DNA from: Antedon mediterranea
Taxonomy: Eukaryota; Echinodermata; Crinoidea; Comatulida; Antedonidae
Reading direction: 5' to 3'
Length of the DNA stretch: 64,000 nt
Assembly (NCBI RefSeq): GCF_964355755.1
Contig: NC_092680.1
Location: forward strand, 5,247,001 to 5,311,000
A model generated the notes under the pieces. The model was not told where the DNA came from, did no database searches, and saw only the letters and a list, made by a program, of their open reading frames with translations. Numbering within the stretch: the first letter of the stretch is position 1; every line of letters starts with the position of its first letter. The translations under genes and the position numbers were made by a program. Positions 1-12,150 of this stretch are shown here, one piece after another.

Positions 1-115
1 TATGCTCTAGGCCTAGCCTAGAGCCTAGCTAGTAGGCCTAGCCTAGGCCTAGGCCCTAACTAGGCCTATATAGCCTAGGCTATAGTAGGCCTAGGCCTAG
101 GTACTTGGTAGCCTA
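1..115. repeat. CTAGGCCTAG-rich tract upstream of HM13
   Basis: Low-complexity DNA made almost entirely of overlapping CTAGG, GCCTAG and TAGGCCTA words. Similar tracts occur at 4310-4392 (HM13 intron 5), 52040-52330 (upstream of ARFRP1) and 56215-56515 (start of XKR intron 1). The tract may continue to the left of the window. Its function is unknown. Confidence 0.85.
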
Positions 116-239
116 ACTTTTAAATAATAGATTCGCTTTATATTAACGAGTAAAATTTACCTAAAAAGAACAATTATTGTTTAGAAACCTATTTCTGTTT
201 CCACCCACGGCGGGTTGCTTGTTTGTTTTTTTATAATTT

Positions 240-395
240 TAGATCTCCTCCTCGGTCCCTTTTTTTGTCATCGTTATTTTAGAGAGGGCGACATGTTATA
301 TCTAAGGAAAAAAAACATTTATGTTGTTGTTATAGAGGGGGTACTTTTTGCACGTCAGCATTAGTATTTTTTTCAGCAGAGGATCTGAAGCAACA
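240..395 (+). promoter_or_regulatory. Presumed HM13 promoter-proximal region and 5'UTR
   Basis: This is the DNA just before the HM13 start codon. No clear TATA box is seen. The word AGAGGGCG at 283-290 also occurs upstream of ARFRP1 (51873-51880) and, inverted, upstream of XKR (55995-56002). The reading frame is open back to a TAG at 333-335 with no earlier ATG, so 396 is the first possible start. The transcription start is not determined. Confidence 0.4.
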
Positions 396-3300
396 ATGGC
401 GAATTCGGAAGCAGATGTTAGCATGGAAAACGCTACTTTAAATGAAACTTTGGCAAATGCCACCGGTAGAATCCCATCTACTCCCGAAGGAATGGCTGTG
501 GCATACAGCAGCCTTTTAATAATGGCTTTACTACCTATATTTGTTGGATCTTTTCGTTCTGTTAAGTTTTTAAAAGACCGCAAGGTAAGCCGATTTCACC
601 ACGCACCATACGGACGGGACGGGAACGAATGGGTGCAGGGTGCAGCAGCCTGTTCGAATCCACCGGACTGATAGGCCTACTAGGCTAGGTCCTGCCTGGG
701 GCTGAGTGCGAACAGCTGTATTTCTAAGCACATATAATAATGTGGTTATTGGTGTAAATTATTATTATTTTCTATCGTCACTGTTTACCGTGCGTGTATA
801 TGTAACTAAGTAAAAGTTTTAAATATTTTTAGATTTGAAATAACAATAACATCGAAATTGATTTGATTGATTGATGTGAATCTGATAAATAATAATGATA
901 TTATGATGGTCTTTAATTTATAAATAAAACGGTTATATATAAAATAATTATACAATAATACACTGATGATAAGTAAAAAGTGTTTTGTTTTTTTGTAGCT
1001 AAATGGAGAAGCAGTTGAAACGATGTCAAGTAAAGATGCGGCAATGTTCCCTGTATATGCCAGTGCTGCTCTGTTTGGTATTTACTTGGTATTTAAGGTA
1101 AACACCACCATAACATTCAGAACTTTTGGTAGTAGGGGAAAGACCACTAACAATTGGGAACCTTGCGATGATAGGGTCAACAACAACATAGTATGTATGC
1201 TTTGTGTTAACTAAACCAATTCAATCTTTCGAGCTTCTTAAATCTTAATCCTTGCTTAGAAACTTGCTTCTCTTCGACCAACTGTTGACCTGTCCTATTG
1301 TCCTCCATCTCTTTTTAAACTTAATTCTTTTGATAATAGTCAATATTTTTTCTTTCATATTTTTTCCACAATTTCAAGAATATTAAAATAATATTTTTAA
1401 CATTGTTTTCATTTGTTGTTGTTTGATTTCACCATTATATCAATGCACTATCAATACATTTATGATATTATTTTCACAATAACATATTGCAGGAATTAAT
1501 TTTCTAATACTCTGAAGATTAGTTATTAGATTATCTCATGACTTAGTTATCTAATGTCACATGTTTTATTGTACAGTGTAGCCTACAATGATGTAAGTAT
1601 CAATTAACATGTATAAATGTCTACCACATATTCTACCACGTAGTAAAAATGAAATTTTTTTTAAATTTATTAAAATATTTTCTCCATTGAAGTATATTCA
1701 CTACCATAATATATTAATTGAAGTACCGTAAATGTTTTGTTTGATTTTTTTATCAGAAGAGTCTTTAAACTTGCTGTATATCATAGTAGTTCAATATATT
1801 TGTCCAAAAAGAAATTCATTTGAAGATTAACTAAAGCCTATTTTGCACTAGTCAAATTTGTTAGCGCCAATCAAAAGCTTGTCAGCTTTAAATTATACGC
1901 ATACATATTCATGTTTCCATCTTTCTACAAAATATGCTTGCGTATAAGCTGGCACTTTGTTCCGCACGAACAGAAGTGGAAACAGACGTACAGTAACAAA
2001 GAAAGTTAAAACAGAGCTACAAAAATATTCAAAACAATTAATGGTGATTTTACTGAATTGATTAAACAACTTGAATAGAATAGAAAATACAATAAAGAAT
2101 TAAGGAAGTGTTTTGTTCTAAATGAACAGACCTTATCTTTGTAAATCTTATCTTTGCAGTAGACATTGTCTTTTTTGTATAAGCATAGAGAAATAAGATA
2201 ATAAAGACCTAATTAAATAATAGTTGTTTTATTTTTATTTTTTAGTTTTTTTCCAAGGAATACATAAACCTTTTACTGACGTTTTATTTCTTCTGTCTTG
2301 GAGTACTTGCTATTGCCCACATTCTTAGGTGAGTAATATCAAAATAATTACCTGGCCTGACTGTATTTTTAGTTTCTTTCAAATTGCGAAAATCACAATT
2401 TTTCTTTATATTTATTCCCTAACCATTTATGATACAAGGCTTTCTAGCAAGTTTGCTTATTGCTAAGCATTTGTTTTAATTTTGCCCACGGTACATTGAT
2501 GCTTGTAAAGGCGCTATATAATTTGAATTGTTAATGTTAATACAGTTTTACAAACATCTTACTTACAGACCTTTTGTTAATTTGTAACCATTGTTTTTCT
2601 TTTGATAGGTACAGTACATAGTCTTCACATTTTTCTTAAGCTCTGTCTACACTATCAAACTTTATGTGACAAAAAAGTGTGATGTATCCAAATATGGTAG
2701 TGATATGTTCATATATGGGCACATCACATTTTGTTGTTACCTAAAGTTTAATAGTGTAGACAGAGATTTACAGACTTTTTATTCATCAACGGTTTTGTTT
2801 TTCTTTTCATAGCCCTATTGTACACAAACTTCCAGACATTTTCACAAATGTTCCATACCACATGATATTCACACAAGGAGAGGGGGAACAAAAGGAAGGT
2901 AAAGTACAGATTGATTTGTTTTCTCTACAAAAATATGCAAATTAATTGCATGGATGAGCGCTTTTCTGTAAGCACTCATTAAATATGATTTATTTTTTAG
3001 GTTAATTTACACCTTTCTGTGATACTAATAGTAACTAATTTCATTGTTTCATTGATATGTTAATGTTTTTATTTATTATATTAATTACACAGTCGTGATG
3101 AATAATTGAATAATTTCATTCCATTAAACATTATTGCACTAAAAGACAATCATTAAAATATACTTTATATATTATTTTTACAGAAATAGTAAATCAAGAA
3201 TTTGATCGCAAAGACCTCTTGGCGTTGGTGGTATCAGCTGGATTTGGTATTTGGTACCTTGTTCAAAAAGTATGATTGCTTTCGTTTGTATACATTACAA

Positions 3301-6300
3301 TGTATCCTCAACTCCTGTTGATCTTTCTATAGTTTAACTACAATCTAAATCAAAACAATTTTGTGATTTTTTTCCTTCCAACACACACAATTACATTGTG
3401 GGTACTCCTAGAGAGTAAATAAACAAAAAACGTTATTAGTTATTGAGTAACCACATCCGGACCAAAACTTGTTCTTTTGACTGAGAAAGACCTGCCCAGA
3501 AAAGTCATGCACAAGAAAACCAAACATGGACACATAACCTTCTTGGCACATATAATAGGGACCTTTCTTTTTATGATGCGCCCCTAGACTGCTTGCCTGT
3601 GGTGTCAAAAATACATTTAATTCTGCATATGTTAGGAAATACATATTTGCATGCACAATATATGACTGTTGGGTTGCTTGCCACATTTTTGTGAAAACGA
3701 AAGGTCGACGTAATAGTGTCAACTTTCAGAGCAACTCTTCTTGTCCACATCTATGCTAACTTGTTTTTTATCCATAATGTTATAACATAGTCCTAAATCT
3801 TCAAGATCTAGATAGTGGTAGATTTATTGCTTTCCCTTCTCAACAAGTAGTTGATATTATATAACACCTAAATAAATTCCTGTCATTTGATTGGACGATT
3901 GTGGGTCACATGGCGTGCAATAGTACGCACTATTAAACGATCGTTTAATAGTACTTTTTGAAACATTTTTGTGTACGAAAAAAAAACGTCTCGCGGATGA
4001 AAAAAAATCTAGTACACAAATTATCCTATGATATGGCTATGTACTGTGAAATACAACAGCGCCACCTGTCGTCTGGTCTCAGTTTCATTTGTAAACACCA
4101 CCGTGAGATATGCAACAGCAGCAGATATTTGTATACGATTTGGACATTATGTACTAATTTCATTCAAAAAGGCATTTAAATTAGATCGTTTTTAGGATTT
4201 TGATTAATTAATGGGGACATCCCTACAAGACGTGGAATTGTTGGAAAAACCATAATTAGCTTAGATAAGTTCCAATTGTCTGTCGAAGTTTTGCCTTTCA
4301 GCCAAGCTAGTACTAGGCTACTAGGTCTAGCCTAGGCCATGCTAGTATTAGGCTAAGCCTAGCCTAGGCGTTTTAGCCTTGCTAGGCCTAGGATTGTTTG
4401 TTCGTTTGTTGACATAATTAACACAAAAGTAGGTGTGTTTACTAAATCCATATAAATATAACATTTAATATAACATTATTAAAAACCAAATGTTACTGTT
4501 TTTAATCAAATGTGTGTGAATGAAATGTAGTAAGCTTTGGCTAGGGCTACCTTTTATTTGATTCAAATAACTAGAATTTATTTAGATGTTATATAAAACA
4601 AATAATGAATGTTTTGTATTCGTGTAATGGTACAAATAATGGCACTTGGTGAATGATGAAAGGTTATATCAACTCGGCTTTGCCTCGTTGATATAACCTT
4701 TCATCATTCACCTCGTGCCATTATTTGTACCATTACACTCATAAACATTCATTATTTGTATACTACTGTATTTATTTACTATACTATGATTTACTAATTA
4801 CAATACATTTCTTGTCTATAGCACTGGATTGCAAACAATGTGTTTGGTCTTGCATTCTCAGTGAATGCTGTTGAATTCCTTCAACTCAACACTGTCATCA
4901 CTGGTTGCATTTTACTGGGTGGTCTATTTTTCTATGATATCTTTTGGGTCTTTGGGACCGACGTTATGGTTACTGTTGCTAAGTCTTTCGAGGCACCAAT
5001 CAAATGTAAGAGTTTTGTTTTCATTACATTTTTGTTTAAATTTAGAATCATTTAAATGAAACTGTATAATCAATTGAATTGATTGTTGGGTTAGAATCCC
5101 ATTAGAACGAATGATATTATTATTCAATGCAATACTTCATCCTTGTATATTTTATTTCCTTCCAGTGGTATTCCCGCAGGATCTGTTAGAAAATGGTCTT
5201 GCTGCCAATAACTTTGCAATGCTTGGTCTAGGAGACATTGTTATTCCTGGAATCTTTATTGCTCTACTTCTTCGATTTGATGTTAGGTAATTATGTTTCC
5301 ATTTTAAATTATGTCTTATTTACTTTCTCTTATAAATAAATTTGATTTGTGTACAACATTCTATTGGACTATTATTTTGGTGATAGGAGTAATTGTACAG
5401 GAGTAAGAGTGACGGATCAATTTATAAAGAGCCGTTATATTGATATTATTGACAGAGCTACCCAACTCTAAATGAAATAAATATAATAATTGTAATTTGG
5501 TTAACCGTCATGTTTCTAGCTTTTTGTATTAGGTGGTCTATCCTCTATCACTGTAGAACACCTATTGTTATTTTGTTTTTATAATATTTGTCTTTATATT
5601 TTATTTACTATAGTAAGAAGACAAACAGTCATTTGTATTTTTATTGTGGATTTTTTGCGTACATATCTGGACTTGTAACCACCATCGGCGTAATGCATTT
5701 CTACAAACATGCTCAGCCAGCTTTGCTATACCTTGTTCCCATGTGCATTGGATTCCCTTTGTTTGTGGCTCTTATCCGTGGTGAAATTAAAGATATTTTA
5801 AAGTAAGTGTCTTTTTTATTTCAATAAAATTTAGAAGCATTAATATTGGTGACTAAACTCACTTATGAATGTGTTTGGTAATCTTCTGTATATGCTTGTG
5901 TAATCCCACTTTTGGTCTAAATTCACAAACACGCATATCCCAGGATATAGTCCCAGTATTGACTTTTAGTCTGGTTGTAGGCCTCTCTCTAGCCAGTTCA
6001 GATGAGCTTTTACAAGAAATGCTCACCAATCGTTCCAGAGATTCCCCAGGTATAGTCCCACCCCTCAAAGTCGGTTCAATTTCGTGTTCTAGGGGGAGGG
6101 AGAAGGGGATTTTACCAGAGGATGTATGGTAATAGTAATAATAATAGTATATTGAGCAATGCTCTGTAACTGACAACATTCCAAATTTAGCTAAACTGTT
6201 TCTATTATCACTATAAATACAGAATATGTAGTATTTTACTTTCAATTAATTACTTATGTTATTGTATTATCAATAAACAATAGAAAATATTCAAGCGAGC

Positions 6301-6476
6301 TGTTGTTAGTGTGGCCGTGCATAATTCATAACAGAAAACACCGTATGTACGAGTTACAGTACATTAACGGTAAAATTGTTTTTTTTAGATATGAAGATAG
6401 CCCAGAAGGGACTAAACATGAAGCAGACAATGAAGAAAGTATAAAAGAAGAAAGTGATGAGAAGAAATCAAAATAG
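396..6476 (+). CDS. HM13: Signal peptide peptidase (HM13 / SPP), 9 coding exons
   Basis: Intramembrane aspartyl protease of the endoplasmic reticulum that cuts signal-peptide remnants and some membrane proteins within the bilayer. Exons: 396-584, 999-1097, 2246-2328, 2813-2898, 3184-3269, 4822-5005, 5166-5286, 5614-5802, 6389-6476. All junctions are GT-AG and in frame, giving 374 aa (human HM13 is 377). Catalytic motifs are present: YD at residues 219-220, GLGD ending at D266, and QPALLYLVP at 317-325. The short luminal N-terminus has three NxT sequons (N12, N16, N21), where vertebrate SPP is also glycosylated. The protein ends KKSK, a dilysine KKxx ER-retrieval signal. The start CAACAATGGC has A at -3 and G at +4. 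Introns hold a foldback element (2639-2766), a large hairpin (4598-4759) and a CTAGG-rich tract. Nothing looks broken, and the identification is very secure. Confidence 0.97.
660..998. other. HM13 intron 1, 3' part
   Basis: The start of this stretch (about 673-700) has a few CTAGG words. The rest is AT-rich with no recognisable feature before the TTTTTTTGTAG acceptor ending at 998. Confidence 0.6.
2639..2766. mobile_element. Foldback MITE copy A (HM13 intron 3)
   Basis: Terminal inverted repeats AGCTCTGTCTACACTATCAA and its complement surround an inner inverted repeat around GTGATGT...GGGCACATCAC. Both arms carry the 'TTTATGTGAC' sequence, so this copy is close to a full hairpin. Fourteen copies of the family are recognised in the window. 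Confidence 0.85.
3270..4597. other. HM13 intron 5, left part
   Basis: Non-coding DNA without coding similarity that I recognise. It contains a perfect 24-bp palindrome at 3929-3952 (centre CGATCG) and a CTAGGCCTAG-rich tract at about 4310-4392. Confidence 0.6.
4598..4759. repeat. 162-bp near-perfect inverted repeat (hairpin) in HM13 intron 5
   Basis: The left arm begins ACAAATAATGAATGTTT and the right arm ends with its complement. The arms are about 75 bp and differ at only a few positions, separated by about 13 nt (TCGGCTTTGCCTC). Each arm carries ACAAATAATG twice. This is likely a non-autonomous foldback element unrelated in sequence to the 14-copy family. An RNA of this intron would form a long double-stranded stem. 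Confidence 0.9.
5803..6388. other. HM13 intron 8
   Basis: About 590 bp. The part 5930-6130 is less AT-rich and contains the word TATAGTCCCA twice (5946 and 6052), suggesting a repeat fragment of unknown family. No exon is recognised here. Confidence 0.4.
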
Positions 6477-9400
6477 ACTCACACTATTGGATGCTATTAC
6501 AATGTTAAGTATGCTATTGTACAACCAACTCCATACTGTATATGGGTAAAATGAGGCAGAAAACGAAATTATCGCCAATCACGGTAACCTTAAGGAAAAT
6601 AGATTTCGTTGCATTCATTGTACTGTACTTAATATTCTTCTGTCCGTGTCGTTTGTATTGCGCAAAATGGCTTGCTGGTACACGTTGTTGTCGTTAATTT
6701 GTGCATATATCTTCCTTTATTTTAGTAGATTACAAGTTACTGACAACTATCACAATATATGCTGTTACAGTAGTAGTTATCAAATAATAACAGCCAATCA
6801 AAGAATAGTTTTATTGGAATATTTTTTATCATAATGATGATAATGAAAAAACACCACACTGAAACCGCAACATAGAATAAGCGCCATGGCACTTTTTAAA
6901 TCATAGTTTATTACATATTCTTCAAGGTCATAAATTTTAAGATAAATCCTTCGTTTTAATTTTTTATGTACCATAAATTTCATCTACCTGTTGGGGTGAC
7001 TTCGTCAGGATTTGCACCTTTCATACGACAATATTTTGATGAAAAAAATATGACACTGGAACATAAGTTTTAACTTGTCACTTAATCTTATTGTATTACA
7101 TGTCATCGAAACTGTTATCTAAAGAGAATAACTTATTTGTAATTTATGTCTAAAGATTTTCATCTCCCTATCAGGGAATGACGACGCCAGATTGTATGTG
7201 TGACGTCTGAGATTTGGTGTTTTCGGTTTCCCCGGTTGAATGTCCACGTCTCGGCATGTTATTAAACAACCTGGAAACACAAATTACAAATAATTTGTTA
7301 TCGTTTTAAACAAAATCCCATGATTCTTTTCCACAAATAATGATTACATGTATCAGTTTGTAGAGCTTCTCCATATTTAATTATTATTTTAATATTCCTG
7401 TATTGTTGTTTTTTTCCTTTATTACAAAAAAATATTCATTAAAATTTTGTTATTTGTATACACACACTTTCTTAAAGCTTTTTATTACTTTTTATTTATT
7501 TATGTAAAAAAAGTAAATGAATAATTAAAACTTGTGCATTTAAAATTATTATTTATTTACATTAATAATACTACTGTTGGAACAATCTGAATTTACAATT
7601 TGAAACTTGTCATCTTTGGTCAGTTTTAAGTCATTTTTTAAAAATCACTTGTTTTGATTTCCTTTTCGACAGCGCCATGAGCAATGATCGTAGGAATGGC
7701 GCTTTAAAAAAAAACACGATTTATTGAATAAGAATAAATAAGAATATATCACAAAGAATAATAATGTTTTACCAAATGAATTCAATTTTATTGTATTATT
7801 GATGTTGATCTTAATGTGATGTCCCCATATATGGACATAATGATGTCATATCGCTACCATATTTGAGCATATCACCCTTTTTTTTGTCAAGCTAGTTTGA
7901 TAGTGTAGACAGAGCTTACATAAAGAATACTGTAATAACATATTGTCATTGGATTCCATTTAAAATGTTATGTTGATATAAACATCAAGAAGTTTTGGCC
8001 AGTGTTTTCCATTTTATACTATTTGTATAAAATGTTATGCTAAAGTATAAATAGGTTTTGTTAAATGCTTATTGCATTTAGAGGTGACAGAATAATCACA
8101 TTAAGCACCACTCTAGTCACACACTCCATCTCATATGTCATTAAGTAAACATTTAAATGCATTTTAATATTAGCATATCATTATCTATAGGCCTATAAAA
8201 TATAGTAACTTGCGGCTAAAATATTTGAAAAGAGGTTTGTAACCGTGTACTGTATTCTTCATATGGTTTATATTTTAATCTAAAATTCTATTTATTTACA
8301 ATTTTGTTCTTACCTTTTTTTTACTGAAGACTAAAAATGTTCCAATGGATAAAAATATTGTTGGTACCTCAATAAATACAAATTTAATTAAAATAGTTAA
8401 ATTTCTATTCATGATTGAAGCTAAACATTATTTATTTTCATCTGTTGAAACATTTTTCATCTTTTTATTAAGTGCTATTAAAAAGTATATTCTTATTTAA
8501 GCATGACCATTTACATTAACTAACAAATGTCAGCTTTTTATTTGTTCCTTTTAATTTGAAATATTTTGCACATTAATATTTGTATTTGGAAAATAAATTC
8601 ATCATTTCAAATTTCTGGAGTTGGATTAATTTACTGAAAATGTTCCTCGTCAAAAGACGACACGTCAAAATACGAAATGTGTTTCTAAAATCATGTATAC
8701 TGCCCTCTATACATTTGAACAAGCGTAACTCTGTATATCCATTATACTACACTATCTTTGATATCCGTGGACAGATGAATATTATTTTATCCATAGTATA
8801 TCCTTTAGATATTAATAAACTGTATTTATAAACAATTAACATAAAACTACGTTAACACTTGTGTCATCATCGGTTAAGTATATTTAATGCATCCGCACCG
8901 AATCTGTGGCGCGAAATTCAGTTTCGGTCTCAGTCAAAAAACGCCTCAAATCTCGCATTCGAGGCAATTTTAACCACTTGTTGCTATAGTAACCCCCTTA
9001 CGTCTTGCCTACACGCATGAATCAGCGAAACTTTCACTTGTCATCCCCCTCACACAAGCATGGCGACCCCCTCGTGTCCATTTTGTGTTAGATTGAGACA
9101 TGATCAATCCGGGTGTCTTGCACCTTTCAAAGACAGTCACCTGGTGGTCGGGAGAGGGGATAAAAGACAGTCGACTCTGGTGATTGTTATCATAATGACT
9201 GCTTATTTTAGGTGTAAAATCAATCCCAGAAATGGTCAACTTGTATCCATCAATGTAGGAAATTACATTACAAAATGTCATATTAACTTACCTTATAGCT
9301 GCTTTAGCCCTATTGAAAAACTCATTATCCTTCTATCCCAGACGCACCCGGACTCCCGTGAGCTTCACCAAACGTCAGGGGTCACTTTTATCTTGTCAAT

Positions 9401-10387
9401 TTAACGTATCTGGCAAACATCAATGTATGATGTAACGTATTAATTTATTTTAAGCATTAATATCCTTGACACTACGGCGTACGTGTGTGTGACACGTTGT
9501 CCCCTTGGCCTTTTGGCTACAAAATTGTATAATTTTATGTTCAGCGCAGTGTACGATAAAAAAAATAATGACCTTAAATTTGTATTTATTAAAAAGAACA
9601 CGCTGTAAGGAATCTCCGAAAATTATGCACCAACATTAATGAGAACAATAATATGTAGATATACATTGTACACTGTTAACGCAAGAAGCAGAAAACAGAA
9701 AAAAAAAAGGAAAGGAAAAACAACAGCAGTCGTAGTAGGCCTACGAATTTTAATTTTGTAAACCTCATACTGAAACATTTTCCCACGTTCTCCCCTTTTG
9801 TTACATATAAGCTCTTCTTTAGGCCTACTACTATGCAGTTTCATTGAAGCCAACCCCTTCAATGAATTTGGAACTGAACAAGCGGGACTACAATAAACAA
9901 AACAAAAATCAAGCTTTCTGTTTATAAAAAAAATCGTCAATGGGTTTGTCAAATTACAGACAATCAATACCAATTAAAGCTACCATATATCACTTGAGAG
10001 GGTAACATACCACCCACTGGATGGACTGCCGCCTTGTTTTGTAGTGAGTGTGAATGGACCACAGCACCTGTTGTGAACACCCTGACATCTTTATTGAACA
10101 ACAAAAGGCAGATTAGAGTACTGAGTAATAATCTGAGCCCAATTAGTAAGTTATCCTAGTGATAGATATCAACGAAGAATAGGCAATCATTACGATAGGG
10201 CCTTCACTGCGGAGGTCCTTCTTAAAGCGTGTTTTTAATTGACTCATTAGTTTACCTACCACACAGATGAATAGATCATGGTGACAAATAGAAATGCATC
10301 GTATTTAAGAGCATGATGATGGAATGACAACATTACTATACACAACAAACAAGTTTAGGTTTAAGAAATTTCAATATCATATAATTA
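6477..10387. other. HM13 3' flank and start of gene desert
   Basis: Contains the HM13 3'UTR, whose end is not clear: the AATAAA at 7733-7738 is a possible but weak polyadenylation signal, and others follow at 8371 and 8814. One foldback element copy is at 7813-7917. The stretch 8880-9400 is richer in G+C, but open frames there resemble no family I know. No gene is supported. Confidence 0.5.
7813..7917 (+). mobile_element. Foldback MITE copy B, left end missing
   Basis: The inner GTGATGT...CATATCAC palindrome and a right arm of the 'GCTAGTTTGATAG' type ending in GTGTAGACAGAGCTT are present. The left terminal repeat is absent. Confidence 0.8.
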
Positions 10388-10475
10388 TATGGTAATGATA
10401 TGACATCATCATGTCCATATACATTGGACACATCACATTTGATGTCATATAAAGTTTGATAGTGTAGACAGAGAT
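10388..10475 (-). mobile_element. Foldback MITE copy C, left end missing
   Basis: The centre (GGTAATGATATGACATCATC) and a right arm of the 'CATATAAAGTTTGATAG' type ending GTGTAGACAGAGATT remain. The left half is lost. Confidence 0.8.
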
Positions 10476-10548
10476 TTAATCATTAAATCAATACTCTAAT
10501 GTTGGGGATATAATTCACGTGTATTAAGATAATCAACAGGATTTCTCA

Positions 10549-11480
10549 CCATTACCAGGTTATCGTGACGTCACGAAGAGGATAATCCACATAATTATGA
10601 GGATAATTCTTGTCAACAGACGTGGACTGATCACTAAATAATTTCAGAAAAAAACTCCAAAAAAAGCAACATAATCTTTGCCGTACGGTGCTCCAATAAA
10701 AAGAGTGGTCTCGTCATCCGTGTCATCCTTGGCCATTACCAGGTTATCGTGACGTCACGAAGAGGATAATCCACATAATTATGAGGATAATTCTAGTCAA
10801 CAGACGTGGACTGATCACTAAATAATTTCAGAAAAAAACTCCAAAAAAAGCAATATAATCTTTGCCGTATACGGTGCTCCAATAAAAAGAGTGGTCTCCT
10901 CGTCATCCGTGTCATCCTTGTCCATTACCAGGTTATCGTGACGTCACGAAGAGGATAATCCACATAATTATGAGGATAATTCTTGTCAACAGACGTGGAC
11001 TGATCACTAAATAATTTCAGAAAAAAACTAAAACAAGAATATTTCTTACAAAAAACGCTGCTCGCTTATTGTTATTGCTAAGGTCAAGTCTGGGGGTCAC
11101 TTCATCACGCCTAGATACTTCAAGTATCCTATTACAAACAAAAACTTCAATGGACTGTTTTGATAATAATTCAATGATTATCTGACAGCGAATTATATCA
11201 TGGGACTCATTTAAATACCAGAATGCTTTGGGATTTGTCGTTAGACTCTTTTCTCAGCCGTTTTTGGATTCAACAGGTGGTACCAATAAATTATAGTGGA
11301 GTTTCCATTTTAACAAAAATGTCAAAGTGTAGTACTATAAAGCTGCTTGATTTCATCTAATGAATGAGTCATCTCGTGTGACGTAGCGGGCTAGAGCAGC
11401 AGCGTGAAAAAAGCAACATAATCTTTGCCGTACGGTGCTCCAATAAAAAGAGTGGTCTCGCCATCCGTGTCATCATTGGT
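10549..11480. repeat. Tandem array of a 184-189 bp unit, third unit interrupted
   Basis: Units begin CCATTACCAGGTTATCGTGA at 10549, 10733 and 10922. Units 1 and 2 are complete; the spacing is 184 then 189 bp, the extra 5 bp coming from small insertions in unit 2 (GCCGTATACGG and CTCCTCG). Unit 3 breaks off near 11026-11030 and its second half resumes at about 11408 (AAAAAAGCAACATAATC) and runs to about 11480. Each unit carries the perfect 12-bp palindrome CGTGACGTCACG (CRE core at 10566, 10750, 10939) followed by GAGGATAATCC and ATAATTAT. The units are nearly identical, indicating recent duplication. Confidence 0.9.
11028..11407. mobile_element. About 380-bp insertion inside the third tandem unit
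   Basis: The sequence splits a unit that is intact twice just upstream. Its left end holds ACGCTGCT (11054-11061), and AGCAGCGT lies at 11397-11404 next to its right end, an 8-bp inverted match. The left end (AAAACAAGAATATTTCTT...ACGCTGCTCGCTT) recurs at 28395-28430 as ACAAGATATATTTCTT...ACGCCGCTCGCTT, so it belongs to a dispersed family. No coding capacity is seen. Confidence 0.6.
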
Positions 11481-12001
11481 TCTGCCCACCTCCAACCCCC
11501 GACACCCCTATTCCTATTATTATTTTCGTCCCACTTACCGCTATATCAAATTTCTAGTCCGACAAGTACCACCATCATTGTATATAACCTCTTACCTTCC
11601 AAACTGGGAACATCACCATTTTTCAGATGTTTTTTTTTATCTTGCATGAGGAATCATACCCCTGTGTATCATTTGTCACAACTGTTTTACGGTTCTTACA
11701 ATTTTGTGAGTATTTATTAACGACTTCTTCGAACGTCTGAAAGTGCATTTCGTCGATGGTGGTGCATGTGTGGTTGATCATCGTTGTATGAAGTTCACGT
11801 CCTGATTATAAAGATTTGAGCAACTGTTTATTTACATGGTACAAATCATCTCTCTCAAAAAATTGTTATTTAAAAAATATCGTATTGATAAGGAATATTC
11901 ATACAAATACAATTAGGCCTATACATTCAGTTAAATCTTTCCAGGGACCTCTGCAAGAACTTTATTTACGTAGGCTCGATCACAAGTTCGTCATTAAAGT
12001 T

Positions 12002-12150
12002 AAGGTCTGTCTACACTATCAAACTAGGTTGACCAAAAATGTGATGTGCCCAAATATGGTAGTGTTATACCATATACCACATCATCGTGTCCATAATATG
12101 GGCACATCACATTTTTTATCACATAAAGTTTGATAGTGTAGATAGAGCTT
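12002..12150 (-). mobile_element. Foldback MITE copy D
   Basis: A complete copy. The left arm is of the 'CTAGGTTGAC' type, the centre is CCCAAATATGGTAGTG...ATGGGCACATCAC, and the right arm is of the 'TCACATAAAGTTTG' type ending GTGTAGATAGAGCTT. Confidence 0.88.

Noticed and set aside
5859-6245. Extra HM13 exon within intron 8
   Set aside because: Skipping it gives a frame and ending like other SPPs; the open frames there have no similarity to the family.
9009-9404. Overlapping frames of 90 and 114 codons on opposite strands
   Set aside because: The region is less AT-rich but the products match no family I know and show no splice context. It may be a repeat; not supported as a gene.
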